From Yamagishiella unicocca (Eukaryota; Chlorophyta; Chlorophyceae; Chlamydomonadales; Volvocaceae): DNA of 64,000 bases. The position numbers and the translations under genes were made by a program. The stretch lies in contig BDSL01000101.1 of the NCBI GenBank assembly GCA_003116995.1, positions 124,001 through 188,000 of the forward strand, in the 5' to 3' direction. Under the pieces are notes generated by a model, which had not been told where the DNA came from, did no database searches, and worked only from the letters and a program-made list of their open reading frames with translations. Each line of letters opens with the position of its first letter. The stretch's first letter is position 1. Below are positions 10,401 to 20,734 of the stretch, one piece after another.

Positions 10401-10572
10401 CCCCAAATGCCAGAGCCAGGAGGGCCACGGACTCGGGGCTGCACGTGGTGCACAGTCGTGACACCGCCAGGGCGTACAGCGGTGGCGCGCCAAACAGCAC
10501 GCCGGCAGCCAACGTGCTGTAGGTCGCCGTACGCACGGGCGCATGCGCTACGTGGGGGTATGTAGAATACAT
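7498..10572 (-). CDS. membrane protein with C-terminal MDM2-type RING (putative E3 ubiquitin ligase)
   Basis: Single open frame of 1,024 aa with no intron, unusual among the spliced neighbours. Residues about 20-62 hold two hydrophobic segments (TYSTLAAGVLFGAPPLYALAV and SVALLALAFGALMCIASL), so the N terminus is probably membrane-anchored. Residues 70-960 are low complexity: Gly/Ser, Pro, Ala and a five-fold ATSAP repeat. The last 55 residues form the RING: CTIC, then HGKTSH, then LCVCRRC, then CPMC, ending RQLIERIIDIF. The HGKTxH spacing and the hydrophobic tail ending in Phe match the C2H2C4 RING of MDM2/MDM4 rather than the usual C3HC4 form. E3 activity with an E2-ubiquitin partner is inferred from the family. 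The substrate is unknown. The antisense open frame (592 aa) is a composition shadow. Confidence 0.85.
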   Translation of the reverse strand: MYSTYPHVAHAPVRTATYSTLAAGVLFGAPPLYALAVSRLCTTCSPESVALLALAFGALMCIASLRMTRSISGRLGRGSSSQPAASRHRSSPAARRQTAAAGSCSGQGGSSGSAVSSGGGAGNSGGAGHGGHKRNGAASQHAYSRASSSGRSGGGGSAAAAGDGAHSPAIRSGSSCSLSAPAHTAGSHWFAAGGGGGGGGGDPVGAPAGTGRSSGGVGGGGGGGSLETSSSYQQRPGLTAAQAAGCRAGPPGASHPSSFDPGAAVRPSGGGTPRNATGFGTSASNMNTTSAAAAAKSSSNNKQQQRQHAGGTAGAGAADGVAAGGKAKPTTTAPASTLSTGTTRAAPDPTSLPPTSSSSSGAGGSSKHAPAPQPPPAKLPDPVAAPSSSSTSSKKKGPSASTSASTSAAATSAAATSSPSSARHPATTTSAPATSAPATSAPATSAPATSAPATSTSAAAASASVAAGGRSRTDAGGSKPSTAAVPVPGGGKSVPAAATSASASTSASTPIVASSIGASGGGLLARLTATVTSAAAAAPVLSNRAAKKAASGARKQQSQPPPQYIIVPPPPPPPRKPPAVAAEAPTAAATPSAPAAQPVRNAWLSPNPVIKLAAGVSKGAKGPVAARPQTAAAATAAAAAPPSSSVTRSGGGAPTGNSPPPPPPPPRSASCGGVTTADPPVVSNHGSGTTCTSAFGDPVAPPPMATAAAAAVSEPVAIAAVHTAAMALGVPAGAFLPPMAHQQQLRNQRHDSLVSATIVTTDPSVGPLVAHKHASGDLDIASMAANYCPYPSSMLPPAALAAVATGEPDSDSFSFFSIPPPVVISGGALDPAAAMADVDGASHTAHMLYGAYGATDFSALSSFAADPVWSPNVPTIFAPATGLSAAAGGAPRVPPPGFPSHAYGGAFASGPIPGGAWAQHPAAAADVAHDVRSGAVPPLLPAGESGVLASLGFVDDGGADSSSGGGEDAAGSCTICWSAPRQVGFLHGKTSHLCVCRRCAAQLREGVHRCPMCRQLIERIIDIF
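9208..9289. repeat. 15-bp tandem repeat inside the RING gene
   Basis: About five and a half copies of gctgacgtggcaggt (plus strand). On the coding strand it gives the pentapeptide repeat ATSAP. The period is in frame, so length changes would not break the protein. Confidence 0.9.
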
Positions 10573-10685
10573 GATAGTGCCTGCAGAGGCAGGATGGTGA
10601 CGAAGAAAAGGGGGAGCGCGCGTGCGGGGGAGGGGACGTTAAGGACAGGGCAAGTGGTGGCGGGGGGGGGGGGGGCGTCTTCCAT

Positions 10686-11705
10686 TCAAGACTTAAGCAG
10701 TACCAAGCGAAGGCACATGCACAAGCATTGGGACAGACCGCGACGCGCTGCTGCAGTGTGAGGTGCGCAATGAAGGCTGGCTGGCAAAGGCCGCGGTCGC
10801 CCCGCGTCCCAACAAACAAGCATCCCAGACGCCGAGGCAGTGGGCCATGAAGGACTAGACGCCCATTGAATATGGGGCCGCGCCGTTCCTTCGAGCAGCT
10901 GAAGGCTGTCCGCTGTCGCGCCTCACCCGACAGCATCATGGCGAGGTAGAAAAGCCCACTTGCAAGGAGCGAAGCCGCGCCGTCGGAAACCTTGACGCCT
11001 GTAGCACAAATGGAGCAAAGATGGAGTACAGATGAGCGGCGCAGTGGTAAGTAGGGTTGGCCTTGCAGACGTCAACAGTCGCCCAAGGTGCGTTCACGAT
11101 CCACAACCAGCGACCCTCGCGTCCATTATTTAGATGGCAATGTAGCGTTATGGGCGAGCAAACATCACACGTCAAGCGACGCGGGACCACTAAATTAGAG
11201 TCTAAAAGATATCTACCGAGGCCAACCACGCGTGCGGTGCAAACATTTCCAAATACGATTCCACTAATCCCGTGAGGAAGCTCGCACGCCCGTCAGTGCT
11301 CCGCCAGACACTCTCACCGCTGCCGCGAGGCCAGATTTAACACAACCCACCTCGCTGCGCGAAGTCGTGGCCATAAACGACAGCAATCCATGTCCATACA
11401 ATATCGCCGACCTCCTTGTAGAGGTCCTTCAGCTGTGAGAAAGCGACTCCAGCACTCCGCCAAACTTCCAGCAGGAATGCTCCGGTGAGAGCTTTCGAGG
11501 GTGACGTCGCACAAGCATACACCTCGCTCCAAACAAGCAGGCCAGTAACGATGAAGAACACGAAGCCCACCGAACTGTAAAACGCAAGGACATCCTGCTT
11601 CTCCGCGGCCTTTCGCTGACGCCTCTCCAACGAGGAGAGGGCGCCGACTTGGTCGTCATCCCATGACGGTTCCAGCCAGTTCAGCTGGACGTAATTAGAC
11701 GCCAT
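10686..11705 (-). CDS. small uncharacterised membrane protein, 163 aa, three exons
   Basis: Exons 11705-11351, 10998-10927 and 10750-10686 join with matching phases (1 and 1) and GT/AG borders (cgag|gtgggt, ctacag|gc, tcgg|gtgagg, ctgcag|ca). The protein begins MASNYVQLNWLEPSWDDDQ and has a charged region (SSLERRQRKAAEKQD). A clear membrane helix follows at about 41-62 (AFYSSVGFVFFIVTGLLVWSEV), an amphipathic middle (VWRSAGVAFSQLKDLYKEVGD), and a second hydrophobic segment in exon 2 (LLASGLFYLAMMLSG). The tail is short, basic and Cys-rich. I do not recognise the family. The last exon is the least certain. The gene lies upstream of, and on the same strand as, the RING gene, with only about 110 bp between its stop and that gene's start codon. 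Confidence 0.6.
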
Positions 11706-12900
11706 GACGGCGTATCACGGTAGCGTGCCAGTTCAGCTTGTTACGGTAATAGGAAGCGCCAATAGGCGGCCTATGAATTCTCCTACGACAATTAGTTGGG
11801 TTTATATATATTTGTGTATATTTGGGAATCGCGGTCTCATCGTTGCCTCGTCCGCCGGCGGCGCAGGGCTTAACAGGTGCCTGCCGTACAACAAGGCTTC
11901 CGCTGACTTGATCGAATGCGGCCCCAAAACATACACACATCCACACGAAAGCCACCTGTACAGGGAGAAGGAGCTAAATCTGCAATTACTTGAGAAATCA
12001 AGCACGGTCCTACCGACTTGTCGCCACCTAATTCAGACATTCGCGCGTTGAAAGCATGGAATGCTCTATGTAAACTGTTTCAAAACTTTATCGACTAAAA
12101 ACACCGCTTCCGGTTTGTCTTCCGGTTGGCGGCGAGCCAGGCTGCACCCGTTCCGGCGGCCATCGGACGGAGTCACCCGCTGGCCGACGGCGCTTGCAGA
12201 AGTTTACCCTTGTATGACGACAGTTCTTCTCCGTGTCTCGGGTAAGTTCCGTAGGCAGCAGTTCCGACACCTCGGGTCGACTCGTACGGTTGCTTTGGGT
12301 ACTGGGACCAGTTATGCGGGGTTCCCCAGCCAGGCGAAACCCGACTACTTCGACTGTGGGAAACGCCCGGGCAAAGCGCGAGGCGTTCAGTTTCGTTGAC
12401 TCACCCGCGTATGGCTGGTCTGCCCGGCTGGTGCGCTGATGCCGCCGAATAACGCGCGTGTTGCGGAGTTAGCGCTGGGAGCGAACGGGTCGTGTGGGAC
12501 GAGGGATTTACGGGTGCGGTTTTAGGCGTGAAGAGTCAGGAAGGGGAGCCTTCATCACCTGGTGCCAGCCGCAATACGGGGCCAGGGGTAGGGCCAGGGG
12601 ATTGCAGGGTTGCCCAGCCGTGTGAGAGCATGACGCGTGTTTCGCCGGCCATGGTGGATCCCCTTACAGCACCACCCACCGCATGATGGATTCCCTTACA
12701 GCACCACCCACCGCATCCAGAGGTCGCCGCCACATCCACCGGGACCGCAGTTGCCAGCTTCACCACCACGAACCCGATCCCCCACGCTACCCGCAGCGTC
12801 CTTCGGGACCTTCGCCGGCAGCTCAGGCGATTTCGCCACCAACCGCGGTACCGCCACCAGGAGCTCCAGCTGCTGCCCCGCTGCTGGGTCGGGGCCTGCC
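11706..12900. other. intergenic / divergent promoter region
   Basis: Lies between the minus-strand membrane-protein gene and the plus-strand mnmE gene, so it should carry both promoters. An A/T-rich patch near 11780-11830 (including ttatatatatttgtgtatattt) is the most promoter-like spot. Nothing here is a convincing gene. Confidence 0.5.
12651..12714. repeat. 32-bp tandem duplication upstream of mnmE
   Basis: Two adjacent 32-bp units differing at two to three positions, each containing ccttacagcaccacccaccgc. They lie about 190 bp upstream of the chosen start codon. Confidence 0.85.
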
Positions 12901-15900
12901 ATGCAGCAGCTCAGCGCGGGCCTGCGCCGCGCCGCCCTCCAGGCCTGCCCCTGCTACTGCCCCTGCTATTGCCCCGCTGCCAGCTGCTCCGGCCGAAGCG
13001 GACTTGTCGTACGGGCTCCGAAACCTGCATTCCATGGCATAGTCGCGGCGGCTGCACCCTCAGGCCCGGCTGGGGCGGCTGCGCCGAAGCCGCGTACCGT
13101 CCGCGCCAGCGCTGCGGCTGTTGGATCCGCGGGCGCGGACGCCGCCCTGGGAGGCGATTCCAGCGACGGCGGCGCCGCGGATTGGGGCAGCGGCAGCGAC
13201 GGCGGCGGCAGCAGCAGCCTGGACAGCGTTGACGGCAGCAGCGACCGCGATGGCCGCAGCGACTTTGTGTTGACGACAGGTGACGAGGACACGATTGCGT
13301 CCGTAGTCACAGGTGCGTTGGACCTGCCTGCGGCATTTTGCGTGTGTGCGGCGGTACCAGCAAGAGCAGCTGCGGGAGGCGGAGGGAGGCGGAGGGATGA
13401 TGACGTAGTTGATGACGTGTTTGTGGTTGGGCCGCTGCATCCGGGATGTTGTCGTCTTGCCGGCGGTGCTGCCCCGGCCCTGCTGTAGGCACCACTCAGC
13501 GCGCTGTGCGCCATCAGCTCCCTGTGGACCCTCTTGGCGGCGCTTTCCAATCACGCAGGCATGGCCCAGGGGTCGGTCTCCATCATCCGCGTGTCCGGGA
13601 GCGACGCGGTGCCCATCGCCTCCAAGGTCTTCCGCCCGGGCGGCCGCTTCCGCCTGGGCTGGCAGCCGCAGAGCCACCGGGTGTACTACGGTACGGCAGT
13701 GGACGGCGACGAGCAGCTGCTGGACGAGGTACGAACGCACGGCACTGTGCTGCGTAAAATGGCGCCTTTTTCATTTTGCACGCAAGCGGTTTTCCTTCGT
13801 GGCACTGCGCTGCGAGCACCGCGTGGTACCTTACACGTTTTCTGCAGGGGCTCGAAAGGCGGCTGGCAGGGCGTCTGGAAGGGCCATCACCCGCTTCACC
13901 CTCTGTGTGTGTGTTTTACCCCTTCACCCTCTCACCCTCTCTCCCCGCCCGCGCTTCCCGGCTCTGTCAGGTGCTGCTGCTGGTGATGCTGTCCCCCCGC
14001 TCCTACACCGCTGAGGATGTGGTGGAGCTGCACTGCCACGGCGGCAGCGTGTGCGCCAGCCGAGTGATGCGGTCGCTCATAGAGGCGGGAGCCAGACCCG
14101 CAAAGGCGGGGGAGTTCACGCTGCGCGCCTTTCTCAACGGCCGACTGGACCTGGCGCAGGTGCGTAGCTGGGGTTAAGAGGCACGAGCGCGTGGAGCGGA
14201 AACTCCTGAACTGGACCTGAAGGATAGTGCCATTAGGGGCCGGGAATGGGAGGGGACAGGGGGAGGGGACACGGGAGATCGTTGGTGAGGTCTCGGGTGG
14301 GTTTGACACGGGACATGAAAAGAGGTGCTCGGATAGCAGGATGAGCTGGTACGGCGCACGGGGCCGTACGATGGAGCCACATGCCGTACTCGGCGACCGT
14401 CCTCTCACCCTCCGCTTCCGTGTCCTCCGACCGCTCAGGCGGAGGCGGTGACCGAGCTGGTGGGCGCCCGCACGGCGGCGGCGGCGGACAGCGCTCTGGC
14501 GGGCCTGCGCGGCGGGGTAGGCGGTGCGGTTTCGGAGCTGCGGGCGCGGTGCCTGAACGTGCTGGCGGAGCTGGAGGCCAGGTGCGGCGGGGGCCGGATT
14601 GACGGCGTGATGGGCCTGGGTGGCAGCGTGCCAGGGTGCCGGATCCCGCCGTAAGTGTGGGGCAAATCGCGGTTGAGGAGGACGAGGCAGAAGAGGAGGA
14701 AAAGGAGGAGGAGGAAGAGGATGGGGAGGAGGAGGAGGAGGAGGCAGCCCCACGTGCTGTGGTTGTAGCGGTGGCTATGTAGTAGTCCTGATGGGCGGCC
14801 CAGGGGCGGAGGCGGAAGAGCGAGATAAGCGTGGTGGCGGGTGTGGTGGGACGGGCTCGCGGCGTAGGTGTAGCGGTAGGGAGGTTTGGGAGCTGAATTG
14901 CAATCGCACGCCTGGCGCTTGTTGCCGTACAGGTTGGACTTCGACGAGGACCTGCCGGCCATTGATGTCCCCGCACTCAAGCGGAGCATTGAGGGTATCC
15001 AGGTGGGGCCTGGGGCTGCTGGGGGCTGCTGCTGCTGGGGGCTGGGGGCTGGGGCTGCTGCTGCTGGGGGGTGCTGCTGCTGGGGCCTGGCTGCAGGGCG
15101 GGAGTTGGTTGCCAGCTGGCTGCTGGAGGTGGCTGCTGCTGGGGGCGCCACCACACGGGCTTTGAACACACGCGGCCGCTCGCACCGCACCTGCCTGCGG
15201 GCCCTGACACGCTCCGCCGCCTCCACCGCTGCAGGCCGGAATCGAGAGGGCGCTGCGCACTGCGCGGGCGGGCAGCCTACTGCGGCGGGGGCTGCAGGTG
15301 CCGGAGGGCGGAAGGGCGAGGGCCGGGGTGCATGGGTGGAGGGGCTCGACGGCGCTAGCAGCAGCTAGTGTGGTGCTGTTTGGGGACACGGCGGCGACGG
15401 CGCAGGGGTGCGGGGACATCACATGATCCTGAATGGTCTTAGCTCCGCGCTACCCACCGGTAATCGCCGCCCCAGCTGGCACCGCCTTCACCCTGTCGCC
15501 TTTCCCCTCATCCCTCTCTCCCCTGTCTAACTTTCCGATTCACCTCCGTCCCCGCAACGCGCCCAACTCGTCTGGGCTCGCGCCTTCAGGTCGCCATCGT
15601 GGGGCGACCCAACGTGGGGAAGAGCTCCCTGCTCAACGCCTGGACAAATAGGTGAGGCTTGGGAGGAGGTCAGGGCGCCTGGAACACGGACGTCGACAAC
15701 CCAGCCGTTGCACAAACGGACGATGCCCGACAACCCGCTTCCCTTTGCTGCCTGCCGTTGCCACCCGCCCCGGCCCCCCCGGTCGAGTAACACCGGTTCT
15801 TTTCTGTACCCCCCCCCCCCCGAGCAGCGAACGCGCCATCGTAACGGACGTGGCCGGTACTACCCGGGACGTGCTTGAGGCCTCGTTGTCGGTCGGGGGG

Positions 15901-18474
15901 GTGCCCGTGACCCTGCTGGACACGGCGGGGATAAGGCAGTCGGAGGACGTGGTGGAGCGCATCGGGGTGAGCCCGGGGCGGGGGGGGGGGAGAGGAGGGG
16001 CCGGGCCGGGCAGCAGGCAGGGTTAGGACTGGGCACGCCACCGCGACTTGCATCTCACGCCCAGCAAACCCCGCGGCTTCGCGGACGATCACAGCTCAGT
16101 AGCATATAGTTTTGGTGGCGCAACTTGACGGGCCCTGCTGTTCCTTGCGGTGTGGGTGCTGCAGGTGGAGAGGTCGCAGGCCGCCGCCGCTGACGCGGAC
16201 ATTGTGATCATGGTGGTGGATGGCGCGGCGGGCTGGACGGACGCCGACGCGGAGATCTACCGGGCGCTGTGGGGGGACGGGCCGGGCAGCGCAGGATGCA
16301 AGGTGCGTGGGAGGCAGGGGCCAGCGCGGCAGACGGAGGCGTGAACGAAGGGCTGTGTATTGGTGGCTGACTGGCTGCTGGATGGGTAGATGGATGGACG
16401 GGTGGATGGATGGATGGACGGGTGGACGGGAAGGACGGCGAGGTTCAGAGCCGTGTGGGTGATGGATGAAGCCGGGGGCGACGAGCCGGCAAAAGGGTGA
16501 CGGCACGGAATAGAGCGGAGTCCGGACGGTGGGGCGGCCAGCGTCTTCTCACTCAAACACTGCTGGCCCCCCCCCCCGCAGTCGTGTAACCGTTTCTGCC
16601 CTCCGTTTGCTATGTCGTGTAATCGGGTCTTCTCGGCACCCTCCCCTCCCCGTCGTGTCCGGCTGTGGCGCAGGTCAAGGGGGCGGCGCTCCTGGTCGCC
16701 AACAAGGACGACCTGAGGAGGGCGGACGAGGTGGATGAGGCGGCAGGTAGGTGCGGCAACTCGCACGGGGCGCAGCTCATCGCCAGAGGAGGCGGTGGAA
16801 GGTCGGGCCAGGGTTCGGGCTCTGGATAGGCCGCTGGGTGGTTGCAGCGGCTGCGGGCGTTGTCCGGGGTCACGGCCTGCCTCGGGCACGCGCCGGGCAG
16901 CACTGCACCTCCAGCCTTGCGCCCTCCCGTTTGGAACTGAATTCCAGCCACCAAAGATGCTGTCGTACATCCGGCCCGGGTCCACACCGCGAGGGTTGGT
17001 CTTCCGGCTTCTCACCCCGCGAGTTTCGCCGACCGCCGCCGCTGCAGTGGGTCGTCGGGTGCCGTCTGATGCGCCGCTCCTCTACCTGCAGGCAAGCAGA
17101 CGACCAGCCCGCCGGCAAGCACCAACGGCACCAGGGTCATCTCCGGAACCGCAGCCGGGTCCGCCAGTGAGCTGTCCCTGCCGCTGTTGGCGCGGGAGAC
17201 GTTTGCGGAGATCGCCCGGACGAGCGCCTCGGAGCGGCGGGGTCTCGAGGTGGGTGTTGGGTTGGCTGCTGGTTGGTTTGCTGGTGTGTCGCTGCCTGTG
17301 CGGCTGCTCGTCCGATCCAAGATCCGAGCCCAGCGTGTTCAAGATCCGGCTTTTTTAAGATCCGGGTTCCGCAGGTCGATGGTAATCGCAGTGACCCGCT
17401 GCCCGCTTTGGGCCCGTCCAGTCTTGCATCCACGCACCGCATCTACATACCCCTCCCTGCCGTACATTTACGCAGGCTCTGGACGCAGCGCTGCTGCGGC
17501 TGGCCGGGGCGCCACAGGTGGGCAGGGATCCAGGGAGGGGTCGTCTCGCAAAGGCCTGGTTTCGGCGCCGCAGGGGAGAGGCCACCTGCCCACTGCCCTG
17601 CCGTCTTGCATCTGCAAAGGGGATGATGATGCCTGCGATGCCAGTGGAGACCTCAAGCGTGCAGTCGAGGTCTCAAGCGCTTGTGCAGCCGGCTGAGGGC
17701 GGCCCCTCGCGTTTGCATCAGAAGCGGCGCCTGCGCTTTGCCGCAAAGCCCCTCATCAGCACCTCGCACAGGCAGCTATCAACGAGTCGCGTTCTCAAAA
17801 CCCCTTTCTTTTAGGCTTCTCAACCTCCTGCAATTGTCCGCCGCCGGGTCTTCTCCTAACCGCCTCGCACGCACCCGCCTTGCCCCTTCCTCGCTCCTCC
17901 CCCTTCCTGGCTCCTCCCCCTCCCCCAGCTCGCGTCTTGTGGTGTGTCTTGGTCAGTCAATGAGCGCCAGGCAGAGGCGCTTGTTCGGAGCCATGAGGTG
18001 CGCGCGGTTAGGGAGCGGGAGGGCGGGGCTGGCGCAGGAGCAGATCAGTCGGGGCCTCATGGTTTGGGCCTGGTTGGGGAGGCTGCCTGGGGTGCGGCTT
18101 GGAGCGCAGTTGTGTGATGTAGATGATTCGGGTGATGTGGGGTAAGCTGCCCTACATGTGCGGCCGCAAGTACCGGTAGTAATCATTTCAGCCTCATGTG
18201 GGTTTACTCCAAAAATTAGCGTATATCACTAATTTTGGATATGCACATACCGGTACACCGCATTGATGACGTGCTTCTGTCGCATGCGCCCACATGCTCA
18301 CCGCCGCTGCAGGCTTTGATGCGGCTATCGGAGAGCGTGGCAGCCGACCTGCCGCTTGACTTTTGGACGATTGATTTGCGGGCGGCGTTGCTGGCGCTGG
18401 GTGAGGTCAGCGGTGACGAGGTGGCTGAGGAGGTGCTAGACACCGTGTTCAGCCGCTTCTGCATTGGCAAGTAG
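12901..18474 (+). CDS. mnmE: tRNA uridine-5-carboxymethylaminomethyl modification GTPase MnmE (TrmE), organellar
   Basis: MnmE works with MnmG to modify the wobble uridine (U34) of certain tRNAs. This copy should act in chloroplast or mitochondrion. Fourteen exons: 12901-13312, 13559-13728, 13971-14159, 14439-14581, 14933-15002, 15235-15297, 15590-15651, 15828-15966, 16165-16302, 16674-16746, 17092-17249, 17476-17517, 17929-17997 and 18313-18474. All phases close and give 629 aa. The start at 12901 opens an Ala/Arg/Ser-rich transit peptide ([15 protein letters not shown]). The N-terminal domain has [21 protein letters not shown] and [24 protein letters not shown]. The G domain shows G1 GRPNVGKSS (about 353), the G2 segment VAGTTRD, G3 DTAGIR and G4 NKDD. 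The C terminus is FCIGK, the family's invariant Cys-containing end. An in-frame GTG at 12637 would extend the leader, but ATG 12901 is preferred. Some introns hold C-runs and simple repeats. Confidence 0.95.
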
Positions 18475-19352
18475 GCAGCTCGCGCACGTGTGAAATCACC
18501 TGCGTGGTCGCAGTGGTAGGGTAGGCCGAGTCTTTCGCACGCGGTCTAAGGAACCTCGCCGCGCCAAGATCAAGCAAGCAGCAGGCAGGGCCCTGGCGTG
18601 AGACCGCAATAGCATACGCTGGGGTACGATTACATACGGGGTGCGCTGCAGCAGAAAGGGGCACGATGAGGGCTGATGGTGGTGGCAGTAGTGGTGATGA
18701 AGGACGGTTACAGTGGTAATGATGGTGGCCACAGTAGTCCTGATGACGCACGGTGGCGTGTAAACGGCAGCATGTTTAGTTTCCCTGTGGGCGGGTGCGG
18801 CCGAGGAGAGAACTGCGGCGTGGGGAAAGTACGACGGACGGATGACGTGGTGTTGCGGGCGTCGGTGGGTGGTGGATGTTTTGGTTGATGAGGGATGCAA
18901 GTAGCTAGCTGAGTGCAGTTTAGGTCGATGACGCGAACGTCTGATATGACTGAGCTAGTGGCTCATTCATTGTCGGCAGAAGAAGTTCCGTATCATCTGG
19001 AATGGTGAATATAATATGGCAATGTACGCAAAAGAGGCGCAACAAAGGAGGCGCAACAAATTGTCGTTTGCGTATCAAATTACGAATTCAAGCTGAGCCC
19101 CACCCTAAAACCCTTAAACCCTAAAGAAGTACGGTGAGCAGAAGTTGTGACACACCATGCACTATGTTAGCCCTTGTACGGGTGACGAGCATTTGAGCTT
19201 AAAATGTTCACAAGTCTGCCAACCACAAAGCAAGTACCTGTGTAAGAGCGCTTTACTACAACATAGTGGTTTGCATTGTGCTGGGGTTTAATTGGTGCCG
19301 GGACCCAAAGGGGGAGGGGGAAAAGCCTGCTAAATTAAAAGGAACCGCAACG
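18475..19352. other. mnmE 3' flank and GNAT 5' flank
   Basis: Contains a TGTAA motif (about 18758), the usual volvocine polyadenylation signal, about 285 bp past the mnmE stop. Also holds a telomere-like block and A/T-richer DNA before the acetyltransferase start. No gene is supported. Confidence 0.45.
19103..19125. other. telomere-like CCCTAAAA/CCCTTAAA/CCCTAAA block
   Basis: Three imperfect telomere-type units in the spacer between mnmE and the acetyltransferase gene. Confidence 0.55.
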
Positions 19353-20009
19353 ATGAGGCCAGATTACGCACTCATTCCTGGCGATCGAGTTACTGAGGAG
19401 CAGCTGAAGAGCTGCGCGAAGCTGTTCTCCGAACACTACGGTGTTTGGGGGCCTGGCGGCCCTCGACCTGGTTCCCGAGCTTGCCTGTCAGCGACGAAGC
19501 TGCGGGAGCAGTGCCTCTTCAACCCGGAAACCTGCAGCGTGGTCATTGCGAACATTGACGACGAGCTGGTTGGCCATGCCTTTGTAGCGACATTTGAATA
19601 TGGCGACTATGGCAACGTGAGCTGGATCACGCAGCTCGTGGTGAGCTCCAAACACCGCAGCCACGGAATCGCTCGGCAGCTGTGCCGCATGGCGTGGCGC
19701 TCCAGCAAGCAGGACTTCGCGTGCGGGCTTGTCACCTCCCACCCGCACGCGGTACGTGCCCTGGAGCGTGCGACTTGCCGGCTCTGTGACGTACAGGGCG
19801 TGCAGGAGCACGCGGCCGGGCTGATCGCTGCCAGCGGCATTGCTTACGTCCAGGGCTGCCGCGTTGACGACTGCATTATTGACACGAAGTTCTACGTCGA
19901 CCACTCCGAGGTCGACCGGCTGGTCGCGGCGCAGAAGAACTGGACGTTGGGGAACCTGCAAGACGGCCAGGAGTTCTTCGCCTTCACTTTCCTGCCTCCA
20001 CTTTCCTAA
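19353..20009 (+). CDS. GNAT-family N-acetyltransferase
   Basis: Intronless 218-aa protein. Start at ATG 19353; the open frame extends 29 codons further upstream but without another ATG. The acetyl-CoA-binding core is visible: β4 strand VSWITQLVVSSKHRSHGIARQLCRMAW, with the HRSHGIA stretch at the Q/R-x-x-G-x-A loop (about 96-102). Before it are VIANIDDELVGHAFVATF (β2-β3), and after it CGLVTSHPHAVRALERAT. The C terminus ends in EFFAFTFLPPL, a typical closing strand. Substrate cannot be read from sequence. It could acetylate a small molecule or a protein N terminus. The lack of introns is unusual in this window, but codon use and GC content resemble the neighbours. Confidence 0.8.
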   Translation: MRPDYALIPGDRVTEEQLKSCAKLFSEHYGVWGPGGPRPGSRACLSATKLREQCLFNPETCSVVIANIDDELVGHAFVATFEYGDYGNVSWITQLVVSSKHRSHGIARQLCRMAWRSSKQDFACGLVTSHPHAVRALERATCRLCDVQGVQEHAAGLIAASGIAYVQGCRVDDCIIDTKFYVDHSEVDRLVAAQKNWTLGNLQDGQEFFAFTFLPPLS

Positions 20010-20448
20010 CCTCGTTGCGCCGGAGGCGGAGCGAAGACTCCCCTGAAGGCAAGTACGGCTGCAGGTGTAGGGTTTCTGGGGCATTGTTATGGCGCTTGCC
20101 ATGAGAGGAGGCAAAGTGCACATCTGGGGCTTGGGCCACATGCCTATGTACCTGCAGCTACACTCTGGCATATGCAACCCTACAAGCTAGTGATGTCCAT
20201 TGTCGTGCAGTCGTGCTGTTTGCATGCTCAACCTACGCGTGCTCATCCCTTGTCTGCTGCCACATCCCTGTGCCGTGAAACAGGTCACATGCTAAACCCC
20301 TGGCTGATTGCTGTGTCGTGCCTCATGGCCCCTTCCCACAGCCTCGAAGGTCTGCAAGAGGCAGACCTGCCGACGTGCATGCAGGAGGAGGATGCATAGT
20401 GGCACTGTGGGCGCTTGGATTCCACGGACGATGCTAAGGTGGAGTCAG
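20010..20448. other. 3' flank of the acetyltransferase gene
   Basis: Only short open frames without domain content. The first 100-300 bp are probably 3' UTR. Splice-like signals (ttcccacag near 20341) may belong to the remnant that follows. Confidence 0.4.
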
Positions 20449-20734
20449 CACCCCCAGGACGGCTACTTCACGCTGCTGGGCGAGGGGCAGCGGCAACTCC
20501 CTCTCGGGTGTGGGGCTGCTGCGCATGGCCGTGGCTCGTGCGCTGCTGCGCGGCGCGCCAGTGGTGCTGCTGGAGGACGCACCGGCCTTCAGCGAGGCGC
20601 TGAGTGAGGCCTGGTTGATGGTGGTGTGCGGGCTGCAGCCCAGCGTGTGGTGGGACGGGCGGACGCACAGCTACACCTGCATGGGGGCACGCTGGGCCCA
20701 GCAGCACGGCTGTGGGCTGCTGCTACTGCGGTGA
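20449..20734 (+). pseudogene. ABC-transporter ATPase-like remnant or terminal exon
   Basis: In one frame the sequence reads GSGNSLSGVGLLRMAVARALLRGAPVV and then LLEDAPA, which lines up with an ABC signature (LSGG/Q), the following helix (lARALLr) and a Walker B/D-loop (LLLDEA). The catalytic Asp-Glu pair is inverted to Glu-Asp and the signature is imperfect. The frame ends after about 70 more residues at a TGA. A partial match (LLGEGQRQLPLG) appears just upstream in a different frame. No Walker A, transmembrane domain or clear upstream exon is seen within the preceding kilobase. This is either a decayed fragment or the last exon of a gene I could not assemble. Confidence 0.35.

Noticed and set aside
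8744..10522. 592-codon plus-strand open frame
   Set aside because: It is the antisense of the RING-protein gene. It has only Ala/Pro/Gly-rich translation and no domain, while the minus frame has membrane helices and a RING.
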